Shown: positions 24,010 through 33,800 of the stretch, piece after piece | Layout: each line of letters begins with the position of its first letter | Numbering within the stretch: position 1 is the first letter of the stretch | Position numbers and translations under genes: made by a program | From: Flavobacteriales bacterium UBA7666 | GTDB lineage: Bacteria > Bacteroidota > Bacteroidia > Flavobacteriales_D > Crocinitomicaceae | Reading direction: 5' to 3' | Assembly (NCBI GenBank): GCA_002483265.1 | Contig: DLHO01000010.1 | Span: 44,102 to 108,101 of the forward strand | Length of the DNA: 64,000 nt | Notes under the pieces: model-generated | The model's input: the letters and a program-made list of their open reading frames with translations, nothing else | Told to the model about the DNA's origin: nothing | The model's database searches: none

Positions 24010-24037
24010 AAAGCCATCCGCCCAAGCGAACAGCTTT
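24010..24037 (-). terminator. Terminator after the small lipoprotein gene
   Basis: On the minus strand AAAGC and GCTTT bracket a six-pair inner stem (GTTCGC with GCGGAT, two G-T pairs) and a TTGG loop, followed by a run of seven T. It lies 20 bp past the lipoprotein stop. Confidence 0.6.
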
Positions 24038-24056
24038 ATCAAAAGTATTCAAAAAT

Positions 24057-24290
24057 TTACTTCAAAGTACATCTTGTTTCATTCTGAATGGACATACCTC
24101 CCCAAGCGAATCCTCCTTCACTATTCAAATCTTTACATCTCTTCTTTGCTTTCATTTTGGTTTCATTGAAAGTCGTAATGTTTGTCGTCTGCAATGCGCC
24201 ATTCGAATAGTACTCACAATAACAGTCGTGATCCTTTTTACAAGAACCTAAAATGGCAATAAACAGAATTCCAAAAGATAATTTTTTCAT
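24057..24290 (-). CDS. Small lipoprotein, unknown function
   Basis: This is a 77-residue lipoprotein. The signal sequence MKKLSFGILFIAILGSC ends in a lipobox (LGSC), so the mature protein would start at Cys17, followed by KKDHD. The mature part is Cys-rich (CYCEYYSNG, KKRCKDLNSEGG, ETRCTLK), with an even number of Cys that could form disulfides. The acidic/basic residues after the Cys suggest possible surface export as in other Bacteroidota, which is an inference. I recognise no domain. Confidence 0.7.
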   Translation of the reverse strand: MKKLSFGILFIAILGSCKKDHDCYCEYYSNGALQTTNITTFNETKMKAKKRCKDLNSEGGFAWGGMSIQNETRCTLK

Positions 24291-24352
24291 AGATAGATAA
24301 TTAATATAGCAAATTTATCATTATTGCGGGATTTAAAGGGAATAGTATTTTT

Positions 24353-24898
24353 TCAACCCGTGAAAACAAGAAAAACATTTTCAAGAATTGCATATCCCAA
24401 ACGGTACTTATTTGATTCGAAATCAATAATTAAAGTACTTTCCAGAATCTCCATCATGCTGACTTCTTCTTTCAGATCCGGGATTTGCCCTTCTTTCAAT
24501 TTATAGAATGCTTCCTTGGCTCCCCAAATCAAATGAAGTGCATTTTCATCTTCAGAAAACGAACCTTCCCGCTCATTTCGAAAATAATCTTGTCCTTGCT
24601 TCAATCGGGATGAGAACGTTTGAATGTCAATTCCAACAGGTTTAGAACCTACGCTAACAGCAAACCAACCTTTTGCATGTGAAATAGATAAAAATAGTTC
24701 CGGATCTTGTATAAAATAGGGCTGTCCTGTTTCCTTGTAAGCAATTTCCAGCTCACCGTAACCCAGTTCTTGAAGCAACCTTTGAATCCCGCCTTTTTCT
24801 ACCGCACGCTTATTTATTCCGCCCGCAATCATCTGATCGTAGTCTTCTTGTCGGAAATACGCTATCGTAGAATTCGGATTGTTAATAATGCTTATCAT
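24353..24898 (-). CDS. 4'-phosphopantetheinyl transferase (Sfp/AcpT superfamily)
   Basis: This enzyme of 181 residues activates acyl carrier proteins by attaching the CoA-derived 4'-phosphopantetheine arm. The family signatures are present: SISHAKGWFAVSV (His for CoA binding), the Mg2+-binding Asp in VGIDIQ, and WGAKEAFYKLKEG (Glu and Lys). It is shorter than Sfp, closer to the single-domain-plus types. It marks the left edge of the flexirubin cluster and is divergent (71 bp) from the C45-family gene. It most likely serves the three cluster ACPs. Confidence 0.9.
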   Translation of the reverse strand: MISIINNPNSTIAYFRQEDYDQMIAGGINKRAVEKGGIQRLLQELGYGELEIAYKETGQPYFIQDPELFLSISHAKGWFAVSVGSKPVGIDIQTFSSRLKQGQDYFRNEREGSFSEDENALHLIWGAKEAFYKLKEGQIPDLKEEVSMMEILESTLIIDFESNKYRLGYAILENVFLVFTG

Positions 24899-24942
24899 CG
24901 TTTACAGGGTTGAAATCGCTCAGATTCAGCTCAAAAATAGCG

Positions 24943-24950
24943 TATATTTG
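24943..24950 (+). promoter_or_regulatory. Predicted -7 element for the C45/ligase pair
   Basis: TATATTTG is an exact TAnnTTTG match, 20 bp before the GTG start at 24970. A -33 element is not clear. The divergent phosphopantetheinyl transferase promoter must lie in the same 71-bp gap. Confidence 0.5.
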
Positions 24951-24969
24951 TACTCAATTATTCTGACGC

Positions 24970-26655
24970 GTGATCAAAACCATTTTAAAATACCTGTTCC
25001 GTCTCATTTGGATTCCCACAGAGTTACTTTTTGCATTCATTTTCGTATTGTTTACGATCGTTCTGTTCAATGCCCAAATTGATACCCCCGAAGTTCCGAC
25101 TATTCATGTTGGTGAACGAAAACAAGTTGGAAAAGATCATTATGTTCTTGGAAACTCCTACCTGAAAAAGAACAAATTTGGCGTTTGGGAAATGTATCTG
25201 GAAGGAGAACCGTACGAAAGAGGCGTTATTTACGGGAAACTCGCCAAAGAATTGGTTCAGGAGCAAGAAGATATTTTCGTTGGACAAATCAATAATTTCC
25301 TGCCGAATAAACTTTGGAGACACGTCATTAAATTGATGGTTGGCTTCTTCAATAGTGATTTGCCTGAGAATATTCCACTGGAGAATCAGCAAGAGATTTA
25401 TGGAATTTCTTTAGCATTTTCTGATCGATACGATTACATCGCTTCAAAATACACCCGTATTCTGAATTACCATGCCGCTCACGATATTGGCCACGCTTTG
25501 AATGATTACAGCGTAGTTGGGTGTACATCATTCGTGGTGAAGGGAGAAAAAAGTGAGAACAATCAATTATTGGTCGGAAGAAACTTTGATTTCTACGTGG
25601 GTGATGATTTTGCAAAAAACAAATTGATCATTTTTGTCAACCCAAGCAAAGGTTACAAGTTTACTTCTTATTCCTGGGCAGGATTCACAGGAGTTGCATC
25701 CGGAATGAATGAAAAAGGCTTAACGGTAACCATCAATGCTTCAAAATCCGATTTACCAACGAGTTCAAAAATGCCAATTTCATTACTTGCACGAGAGATT
25801 CTGCAGTATGCAAAAAATATCGATGAAGCAGTGGCCATTGCTAAAAAACGAAACACCTTTGTTTCTGAAACACTCATGGTTTCTTCAGCAGCGGATGGAA
25901 AAGCAGTGCTCATTGAAAAATCTCCGAAAAAAATGGGGGTTTATGAAAGTAAGACAGACGTTTTGGTCTGTGCAAATCACTACCAATCGGATGTTTTCAA
26001 AAAAGATAAAGTAAACGAAAACAATATTGCTAAAAGTGATTCTAAATACCGTTTCAACCGAATGCAGCATTTATTAAGCGGATCAAATAAACTGAATCGC
26101 TACGACGCTGCTTCCATCCTTAGAGATCAATACGGATCTTTGGACGGGAAGTTCCGGGATACCATTGGAATGGGAAATCCGAGAGCAATCAATCAATTGC
26201 AGGCGCACCACAGTGTTGTTATGCAGCCAGAAAGCAGGATGTATTTCATTTCCAGTTCAGATTACCAACTAGGAACATTTTTAGGATATGATCTGACAAA
26301 AACCTTCAAAACAAAACAGATTCAATTAGTTGATTCGATTCCACAAGATGCATTTGTTACTTCTGAGGCTTACAGAAAGTTTAAAGCATTTAAAACGGTT
26401 AAACAGCAAATTTCAGCTTACTTGATGTTTGATAAAGCATTGACTCTTTCTGAAAAAGAGGTGTCTGAATTCATTTCGAACAATTCGGAGTCATACGTCA
26501 CATACGAGCAGTTAGGAAAGTACTTTCAGAAGAAAAAGCAAACCAAAAAAGCCATTTCTAATTTCGAAATTGCACTTACCAAACGAGTTGCTTCACCTCA
26601 AATTGAAGAAGAATTGCGAAATTTGATCAAAGAATGTCGAAAAAATGGAAAATAG
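24970..26655 (+). CDS. C45-family autoproteolytic acyltransferase/hydrolase
   Basis: This is a predicted N-terminal nucleophile (Ntn) enzyme of 561 residues, related to acyl-CoA:6-aminopenicillanic acid acyltransferase. One membrane helix (about 10-33) anchors it, probably with the rest in the periplasm. The Ntn nucleophile would be C185 in VVGCTSFVVKG, exposed by self-cleavage after G184. The next strand, LLVGRNFDFYVGDD, has the conserved Arg and Asp. The last ~80 residues are helical and TPR-like. It uses a GTG start. Such genes recur in flexirubin/aryl-polyene clusters; the reaction (ester formation or trimming) is not established. The 3' end overlaps the next gene by 11 bases. Confidence 0.8.
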   Translation: MIKTILKYLFRLIWIPTELLFAFIFVLFTIVLFNAQIDTPEVPTIHVGERKQVGKDHYVLGNSYLKKNKFGVWEMYLEGEPYERGVIYGKLAKELVQEQEDIFVGQINNFLPNKLWRHVIKLMVGFFNSDLPENIPLENQQEIYGISLAFSDRYDYIASKYTRILNYHAAHDIGHALNDYSVVGCTSFVVKGEKSENNQLLVGRNFDFYVGDDFAKNKLIIFVNPSKGYKFTSYSWAGFTGVASGMNEKGLTVTINASKSDLPTSSKMPISLLAREILQYAKNIDEAVAIAKKRNTFVSETLMVSSAADGKAVLIEKSPKKMGVYESKTDVLVCANHYQSDVFKKDKVNENNIAKSDSKYRFNRMQHLLSGSNKLNRYDAASILRDQYGSLDGKFRDTIGMGNPRAINQLQAHHSVVMQPESRMYFISSSDYQLGTFLGYDLTKTFKTKQIQLVDSIPQDAFVTSEAYRKFKAFKTVKQQISAYLMFDKALTLSEKEVSEFISNNSESYVTYEQLGKYFQKKKQTKKAISNFEIALTKRVASPQIEEELRNLIKECRKNGK

Positions 26656-27886
26656 CAAAGTACTTGAGCAAGTAGTTGAAACCATTCACTATGCAGTAAA
26701 ACATGCTCCATTTTATCAAAAACATTTCTCAAAAAACCAATTGGATCAACTGAATTGGGAGAACTTTCGGGCTCTTCCTTTCACCACCAAAGAAGATCTT
26801 TCGCAAAGTAATCGCGACTTTTTATGTGTTCCTTCCAATCAAATTGCTGAATACGTAACAACTTCCGGCACTTCCGGAAAACCGGTAACAATCTATTTGA
26901 CAAAGAATGATTTGCTTCGTTTGGCAAAAAATGAAAAAGAATCCTTTGAATTGACTGGTGCAAAAGCCGGAGATTTGTTCCAGTTAATGACCACGATTGA
27001 TAAACAATTCATGGCTGGATTAGCTTATTATTTAGGCGTGCAGGAATTGAGTGCAGGAATCATCCGCATTGGTCCGGGAGTTCCTGCTCTTCAGTGGAAT
27101 TCCATTCTGGAAAACAAACCAACCATTCTGATTGCAGTACCCAGCTTTTTAATCAATCTGATTGATTATGCAAAGCAAAATGGAATTGACATCAATCAAA
27201 CTTCCGTTCGTTCTGCTATATGCATTGGCGAACCTATTCGGGAAGATGATTTATCGGAGAATGTACTTGCAAAACGCATCCACGCGGATTGGAACATCGA
27301 ATTATTCTCTACTTACGCTTCAACGGAAATGGGAGCTGCTTTCACAGAATGTACAGCTCATCAAGGCGGACATTTAAACGAAGATTTGATCTTTCTGGAA
27401 GTATTGGACGACGAAGGAAACGAAGTTTCTCATGGTGAAAAGGGTGAAATTGTTGTGAGCACTTTGGGAACGGAAGGAACTCCATTAATTCGTTATAAAA
27501 CCGGAGATGTGGCTCGTGTTTACAGAGAAATTTGCAACTGTGGAAGAACTTCTCCCAGAGTCGGCCCCATTCTAGGTCGTAAAAACCAAATGATCAAGTT
27601 CAAAGGAACGACTATTTTTCCACCTTCCATCTACGAAATATTTGACAGCAGATCAGAAATTACCTGCTATAAAATCGAAGTGGCAAAAGATTACCTAGGC
27701 CACGATACAATAACGATTCTTTTGGAAAACCGGATTGAACATTCTCCGGTAATGAATCAGATCATTGAAGATTGTAAGGCAAAATTGCGCGTGGTTCCAC
27801 ATTTCGTATTTCTGGAAACGGATTATTTGAGAAGTCAGGTGTTTAAAAATCACATGCGGAAGCCTGAGAAGATTGTGTTTAAATAA
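26645..27886 (+). CDS. AMP-binding ligase, phenylacetate-CoA ligase (PaaK)-like
   Basis: This adenylate-forming enzyme of 413 residues has the P-loop TTSGTSGKPVTIYL, the aromatic/acceptor motif STYASTEMG, and the ATP-binding YKTGDVARV. A short C-terminal lid (about 320-413) includes the Cys pair in CNCGRTSPRVG, common in PaaK-like proteins. The likely role is to activate an aryl or fatty carboxylic acid, as acyl-AMP, for CoA or ACP in pigment synthesis. The substrate (perhaps 4-coumarate or another starter) is inferred from context only. It is translationally coupled to the C45 gene upstream. Confidence 0.85.
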   Translation: MENSKVLEQVVETIHYAVKHAPFYQKHFSKNQLDQLNWENFRALPFTTKEDLSQSNRDFLCVPSNQIAEYVTTSGTSGKPVTIYLTKNDLLRLAKNEKESFELTGAKAGDLFQLMTTIDKQFMAGLAYYLGVQELSAGIIRIGPGVPALQWNSILENKPTILIAVPSFLINLIDYAKQNGIDINQTSVRSAICIGEPIREDDLSENVLAKRIHADWNIELFSTYASTEMGAAFTECTAHQGGHLNEDLIFLEVLDDEGNEVSHGEKGEIVVSTLGTEGTPLIRYKTGDVARVYREICNCGRTSPRVGPILGRKNQMIKFKGTTIFPPSIYEIFDSRSEITCYKIEVAKDYLGHDTITILLENRIEHSPVMNQIIEDCKAKLRVVPHFVFLETDYLRSQVFKNHMRKPEKIVFK

Positions 27887-27917
27887 AACTCCTGGCGACG
27901 CGATAACCACTTCCCCT

Positions 27918-28054
27918 TTTCCCGCAAATGCGCAAATTTTGAGAGACGCCTACCGGTCGCCTTCTTCTGTTGTATAAAATGGATCCATTTAAATTGACAC
28001 TAAGACCAGCGAGACCGGTAGGCTCGCTTTTTTAATTTGCGCATTTGTGGGAAA
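27918..28054. repeat. 137-bp element with 40-bp inverted ends
   Basis: The left arm (27918-27958) contains TTTCCCGCAAATGCGCAAAT and CCTACCGGTC. The right arm (28011-28054) is the inverse, with TTTCCCACAAATGCGCAAAT and GCCTACCGGTCTCGC. The middle is 50 bp of non-coding sequence. The outer words have the same 8-bp doubled design (CACAAATG/CGCAAATT) as the arms around the GxxExxY gene (CACGAATT twice). It lies between convergent pigment genes. Confidence 0.8.
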
Positions 28055-28055
28055 T

Positions 28056-28081
28056 AAAAAAGGCCGCGATGAATCGCGGCC
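28056..28081 (-). terminator. Terminator of the leftward pigment operon
   Basis: GGCCGCGAT (28062-28070) pairs perfectly with ATCGCGGCC (28073-28081) around a 2-base loop. On the minus strand a T-run follows. It lies 24 bp past the stop of the halogenase-like gene. Confidence 0.85.
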
Positions 28082-28104
28082 CAAACATTTGTATTAGTAT
28101 CTCA

Positions 28105-29325
28105 TTACATCTTCACGATGTGTGCAATGGCATTCACCAATGTACTGTGCTTTTTAACAAATGGATTCGTTTCATCCCAAACATATCCAGCTAAAACCGA
28201 ACAAATTTGTTGTCTGATCGTCTCATCTACTTTTTCGCTGAAGAAAATGTCCCCTAATGTTCCTTCATACCAAGCCAATACGTAGGTTCTGAATACATCA
28301 ATTCCTTTTTTCAAAACAACGCTGTAATCTTTTTCCCAATCTACTTTTCCGCCGTTTAATTGCTTTGCAACCAAAGTTGCAGCTTTGTATCCGGAAGAAA
28401 TAGCCAATGTTACTCCTGAACTAAAGATCGGATCAAGGAATTCTGTGCTATTCCCGCACAAAACATATCCTTCACCATAAACTTGTTTTACGGAAACGGC
28501 ATAATTTACAATCAAACGCGGTTCGAACATAAATTCTACACCATCATAACGACCGTTTAACCCTGGGAATTCAGCTACTTTTTGTTTGAATAGTTTTCCG
28601 CCATCAGCGTAGCATTCGTCTACAAAATCTTTATTCCCTACAATTCCAACTGATGCTGTTCCATCGGAGAAAGGAATAGACCAAATCCAAGCCGTATTGT
28701 CATTGAATGCATGTACAAAAATATTTCTTCCATCTTCAGGAGTTCTTCTCGTATCATCTAAGTGTGCGAAAACAGCTCCTCGAGGTGGTGTTGAAACCGG
28801 AACTTCCAGATTAAACATTTGAGGAAGTACACGTCCATAACCACTAGCATCCATTACAAAACGGCAATGAACTTCATGAATATCTCCGTTTGCATCACGA
28901 TAAGTAACTACTTGCTTTGAAGCCGATGTTTTTACATCTGTTACTTCCGCTTGAAATTCTACTTCCGCACCTTGTTTCTCCACTTCTTTAATCAATGCAT
29001 GATCAAAATCAGCACGTTTCACCTGAAAAGTATAAGACCATCCTTCTGAAAACTGGTTTTCAAACAGGAAATCGCAACGCTCACCATCGTGGTAAAAGCA
29101 TGCTCCTGTTTTAACCTGGAACTTCAAAGCCTCAACAGCCGGAAGCAGACCCAGTTCGTCCAAATAATCCATACTGTGAGGTAATAAGCTTTCACCAATG
29201 ACAAATCGTGGGAATTGCATTTTCTCTAAAACCAAAACTTTTAAACCCTCTTTGATCAATTTAGAGGAAGCTACAGAACCCGCTGGTCCTGCACCAATTA
29301 CAACAACATCAACTTCTTTAGTCAT
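28105..29325 (-). CDS. FAD-dependent oxidoreductase, halogenase-like
   Basis: This flavoprotein of 406 residues has an FAD fold (VVVIGAGPAGSVASSKLI at about 7-24). Two marks of flavin-dependent halogenases are present: the WxWxIP motif as WIWSIP (residues 213-218), and K72 in QVKTGACF at the place of the catalytic Lys. It is shorter than tryptophan halogenases (about 500-530), nearer to phenol-type members. It may chlorinate the aryl head or resorcinol ring of the pigment; chlorinated flexirubins are known, but a hydroxylase or reductase role remains possible. It is the last gene of a leftward operon and overlaps its upstream neighbour by 8 bases. Confidence 0.8.
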   Translation of the reverse strand: MTKEVDVVVIGAGPAGSVASSKLIKEGLKVLVLEKMQFPRFVIGESLLPHSMDYLDELGLLPAVEALKFQVKTGACFYHDGERCDFLFENQFSEGWSYTFQVKRADFDHALIKEVEKQGAEVEFQAEVTDVKTSASKQVVTYRDANGDIHEVHCRFVMDASGYGRVLPQMFNLEVPVSTPPRGAVFAHLDDTRRTPEDGRNIFVHAFNDNTAWIWSIPFSDGTASVGIVGNKDFVDECYADGGKLFKQKVAEFPGLNGRYDGVEFMFEPRLIVNYAVSVKQVYGEGYVLCGNSTEFLDPIFSSGVTLAISSGYKAATLVAKQLNGGKVDWEKDYSVVLKKGIDVFRTYVLAWYEGTLGDIFFSEKVDETIRQQICSVLAGYVWDETNPFVKKHSTLVNAIAHIVKM

Positions 29326-30841
29326 ACATTTTGATTTTTTCTATTACTTGCTTATTATTTACAAAATTAAAAGATGTTACCAGAGCACCAATGGTCGCAC
29401 CCAAAATTCCATGAAAAATGATATTTTGACCGGTCAAAAACAGATTCGGAATGTGTGTTTTTGTATTGATTTGCGTTCTGTTCGTATGTTTGAAATCCTT
29501 CTGTATCCCATACATTGAGCCCTCCGGCGTAGAAACGTAATCTCTATAAGTAATTGGAGTGGAAGAATAACTATTTTTCACTTTTGATTTGATTCCGGGA
29601 AAGCGTTCTTCGAGTCGATTTAGAATGCGTTCCTCACACATTTTTTTAAACGTTTCGTATTCGTCTTCTCTTACGCCTTCTTTCACAATGGTGCGAACAG
29701 AGTCTTTCCAGGTTTTAAACTCATTAAAATCAAGATAACACATCACTGAGATCGATTCTGCGTACTCTTTTGTGTTTTTAGAAACCTGTGCAGAGGTAAA
29801 AGTCATTTGCGGCCAAGATTCTGAAAAATGAAATTCATCGTCCCAAATATTATCAGTGTAATAATCGTAATAATTCGAATTGAAGTAAGGAAGCGTATTC
29901 TCATGAAGCGACAAATAGATCATAAATGACGCAATCGTATTAGGAAGTGCACTCACCCGATTCGCATAAGCCGTTTTAAAGCGGTCTCTTCCCAAAAGAT
30001 GAATCGTTTCTTTCGGATGCATATTGGAAATCACAAAATCACAGGCATATTGAGACCCATCAGAGCAAACAAGTGACTGAATATTTCCTGATTCATTGAA
30101 ATTTGCACTAACCACTTCCTTTCTTCTTAAGACCTCTCCTCCATTTTCAGCAATCTTCTTCATCAATAACTTCGCGATCTGAGAACCTCCGTTTACAAAG
30201 CGGTAACTTCCTTTTATGAAGCTATTCAAGATTAATGCGACGACATAAAAAGGTGTAACCCCCTTCAATCCGGCATACAACGGACCAGAACCCAGAATAA
30301 CTTTGATTAAATCTTCATTATCTGTCAAATCAGCAAGGTGCTCCCAGGCTCCAACTTCCAGCACTTCATTGTGTTCAACGTAATTTATCTCCGATTCAAG
30401 CTCAATGTTGTAAAGAGGAAAATAGGTACAATACAATTGAATCTCTTGTACAATTTTATCAATATCCTCTTTGTTTTCCGGGAAACTTGCTTTTAGATGA
30501 TTTCCAAAATTGGCGTATCCAATTCCATGACTTGCAGTAACACCATTAGCCAAACGAACGATATCGAATGCATTTTCATCCAACCGCTTCATGTCCAAAT
30601 CATCGTAGATTTCCAGATACTTGAAAATTCGGTACAAATTCTCTCCTTTATCCAAACCACCAACATAATGAACTCCCGTATCGAATATTTTTTTATCGCG
30701 GCTAAAAACTTGCAATGAGCCCCCAATCTGATGATTTTTCTCCAAAACCTGAACCTGATAACCGTGCTTAGCCAGAATCAAACCACTTACCAAGCCGCCG
30801 ATTCCACTTCCGATCACTACTATTTTTTGTCCTGAGTTCAA
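29318..30841 (-). CDS. CrtI/phytoene desaturase-like FAD oxidoreductase (1)
   Basis: This flavoprotein of 507 residues has a dinucleotide-binding N-terminus (IVVIGSGIGGLVSGLILAKH) followed by LEKNHQIGGSLQVFSRDKK. The C-terminal FAD motif is NLFLTGQNIIFHGILGATIG. It is related to phytoene desaturases and retinol saturases. In flexirubin clusters two such enzymes are usual, and they may introduce or adjust double bonds or oxidise the ring; the reaction is not known. It starts 1 base after the stop of the MMPL fusion gene and overlaps the halogenase-like gene, so translation is coupled. It has 44 percent-range similarity by eye to the paralog at 34702 only in the FAD motifs. Confidence 0.82.
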   Translation of the reverse strand: MNSGQKIVVIGSGIGGLVSGLILAKHGYQVQVLEKNHQIGGSLQVFSRDKKIFDTGVHYVGGLDKGENLYRIFKYLEIYDDLDMKRLDENAFDIVRLANGVTASHGIGYANFGNHLKASFPENKEDIDKIVQEIQLYCTYFPLYNIELESEINYVEHNEVLEVGAWEHLADLTDNEDLIKVILGSGPLYAGLKGVTPFYVVALILNSFIKGSYRFVNGGSQIAKLLMKKIAENGGEVLRRKEVVSANFNESGNIQSLVCSDGSQYACDFVISNMHPKETIHLLGRDRFKTAYANRVSALPNTIASFMIYLSLHENTLPYFNSNYYDYYTDNIWDDEFHFSESWPQMTFTSAQVSKNTKEYAESISVMCYLDFNEFKTWKDSVRTIVKEGVREDEYETFKKMCEERILNRLEERFPGIKSKVKNSYSSTPITYRDYVSTPEGSMYGIQKDFKHTNRTQINTKTHIPNLFLTGQNIIFHGILGATIGALVTSFNFVNNKQVIEKIKMYD

Positions 30842-30842
30842 C

Positions 30843-33800
30843 TTAAAGTCTTTTAAGAATCATCAATACGTTGGATGTCTTTGATGAATGTTCAATCAAT
30901 TCGAATCCAAATCCATTTTCAGTTGCAAAACGTTCAATTTCAGTTGCCGACAAAAATGACAAGTCATTGGTTGTCTTATTAAATTTAAACCATTTTGTAG
31001 AAAGGATCTCTGTTAACTTCGTGTTTTTCAGTCTATCCTGAAATTCTATGATTCCATCACGAATGACAATGATTCCGTCTTTTCCCAATTTCAAATTGAC
31101 CTTATTCAACAAGTCCAGTTGTTCTTGCGGTCGCAAATAATGAATCACATCATTAAAGAAATAAACATCCGCTTCCGGCATATCCCATTCGCGAATGTCA
31201 GCCGTTTGAAAACTCAAACCATCCGATTTTTTGATGCAGTTATTGGCAACTGCTACTTTGTCTTCGTCATAATCCATTCCAACTATATCTCTAGTCGAAT
31301 CGAAATAATTTAAGAAAATAGAAAGGTAACCATATCCGCATCCAACATCAACAATGCGTTTTCTGGTATCGATCAATCGGTTATAGAAATCAAAATTCTT
31401 GCGTTCCATTGCCCATTTCACGCGAACATACCATTCCAAAACCGGACCTTTGAGCAAATAGTTTTCAAGGACTTTGCGCGTATAGAAAGCAGTAGTTGCA
31501 TATTCCTTTCTAAATTCAACCATTTCCGCACGCATGATCTTCACGGCACGTTTCGAAAACTCACTGTAAGATTCTCCCTCCAGTGAATGCAATCTATCCA
31601 AGGGTTTTATTAGAATCTGACCTTGATTAATGATTAAATCATTCTTTGGATTGACCTCGTGATTCCCCAGAATCAACAAGGGTTGAATGGGAATATTCAA
31701 TTCTTTGGAAATGTAAAAAGCTCCCTTGTGAAAACGTTTGATGTCTCCATCGGCGCTTCTGGTTCCTTCCGGGAAAATTACCAGGGAATAGCCCTGATCA
31801 ATGCGGTTTTTGATTTCATCCAAATTACCTTCTGCACCTTCCTCTGCAAATAAATATCCTCCGTAACGAATAAACGGCGCGAAAATGGGTGAATTGTAAA
31901 CCCACTTCTTCACCATAATAATCGTCTTCGGATGCAGCATCAAAACAACGAGTATATCCAGAAAGGAAGTATGATTTGGAATAATGACACTCGGATTTTT
32001 ATAATCTAGCTTATGTTTATCAACTACTTTCTTCTTCACATGAACACCAGCATACAAAGTAGATTTAGCCAATTTTGAGATGCAGAAATTTAAAATATTC
32101 CGTTTGTGAATTCGCTTTATTGGAGTTGGAATTAAAATGAAGATCAAAATGATATTCAAGATTAAACTTCCAACGAAGAAATAGAAAAACAATAAAAGAC
32201 TGTAAATAAAGTAGAAAAAGGTAATTGGTCCGCGTCCTTTTTTCAATCTATTCAATACAAAGAAATTATAGACACGTGGCTGAACGTAAAGCGTGATTAG
32301 CATAATAGAACCGATTCCAATCACACTGATTGCTCCGATAGAGTGAATTGCAGGATGCTGAGCAAAAATGAGAACACCCGTTCCAATTATAGTTGCAATA
32401 CCCGAAAGAATAATTCCCGATTGAGTGGATTTAAGCGAATTCACGCCGGTTCTAGCTTGTTGGATCAATCCATCTGTTGTGAAAATACTGAAGTCGTCTC
32501 CCAGACCAAAGATGAAGGTTGCAACAATGATATTGATGAAGTTGAATGGAATGTCAAAAATACTTGCAATTCCTAAAATCCAAATCCATCCCAAAACCAT
32601 CGGGAAAAAGGCAAATAAGGTCAACTCGATTCTTCCGTAAATAACCAATAAGGAAAAGAATACGAGTAAAGAGGAGAATAAGAAGAGGTAATCGAAATCC
32701 TGCTTCACCACATTCAACATGGATTTAGCCATTTCCGAAATATCCAGTACAAAGACTCCGTCAATTTTTTTCAATTGCACCTTCACCTGATCCTGTTTGT
32801 CTTTCTTAACTGTAATGGAAGTGACGTAGGTATGCAAGTCTTCATCCTCTGAAACAAACTTATTGAGACCGATTTCTTTTACCAACTCCTGACCTTCCAG
32901 CTTATTGAAAGAAGGGGTTTTCATCGAATTGAAAAACGGTCGGAAACCTTCCGCATTCAAACCAACTTCCGGTGCAAGTTTGTTAATTTCCTGTTCCACA
33001 TTCGGATTGGCTTTCCAGAAATTCGACCAACGCTTCTCAGATTCTTTTAACGTTTGATTCGAAGGAAGATAAGGCGACAAGGAAATAAACTCCGAAATTC
33101 CGTATTCTTCTTTAGCGGATACAAAAGTGTTATAAACAGCATCGTTTTGAGAACGCGCGTTTTCCATGGTCTTAGCCGCCGAAAAAACAAACAGTTTCTT
33201 ATCCGTATTCGGATTGATTCCTGTATAAAACTTCTCTTTTTGTTTCAACTCCGGAGTATGAAACGAAAGGTTGTTCATATCCGAATCAAAATTCACATTG
33301 GAAGACTTGTATAAGAAAACCAAAGACACCAATGTGATCAATAAAAACGAGACTCTAACGAACAGTTTATTTAGTTTAAAACTATTTTTATAATTTCTAT
33401 TGTCCTTAATTTTAATCTTCAAACTTTCGATTAACACCGGAAGAAAAAGCAAGGTGAAAAGCACCGATCCTGATAAGGTACAAAGAGCAATCAATCCGAA
33501 ATTCTGAAGAACTACCGAATTGGTGAAAAGCAATGCTGAAAGGGCGGCAATGGTCGTAAAACTTCCTAAGGTCATTGGTGAACTGATCTCCTTCACCGTT
33601 TTTACTACACTTCCCAAATGCTTTAAATGCGTAAAGAAGTGGAAGGAATAATCCAATACAATTCCCAGCAAAACAGAAGATGTCGCCAAGGAAATGGCAG
33701 AAATCTCCGGATGCAGGTAACCAACCAATCCGGCACCGCTTAAAATTCCAAAAAAACCCGGGAGTAAGAAATAAAAGGGAGCCAATACACTTCTATAGTA

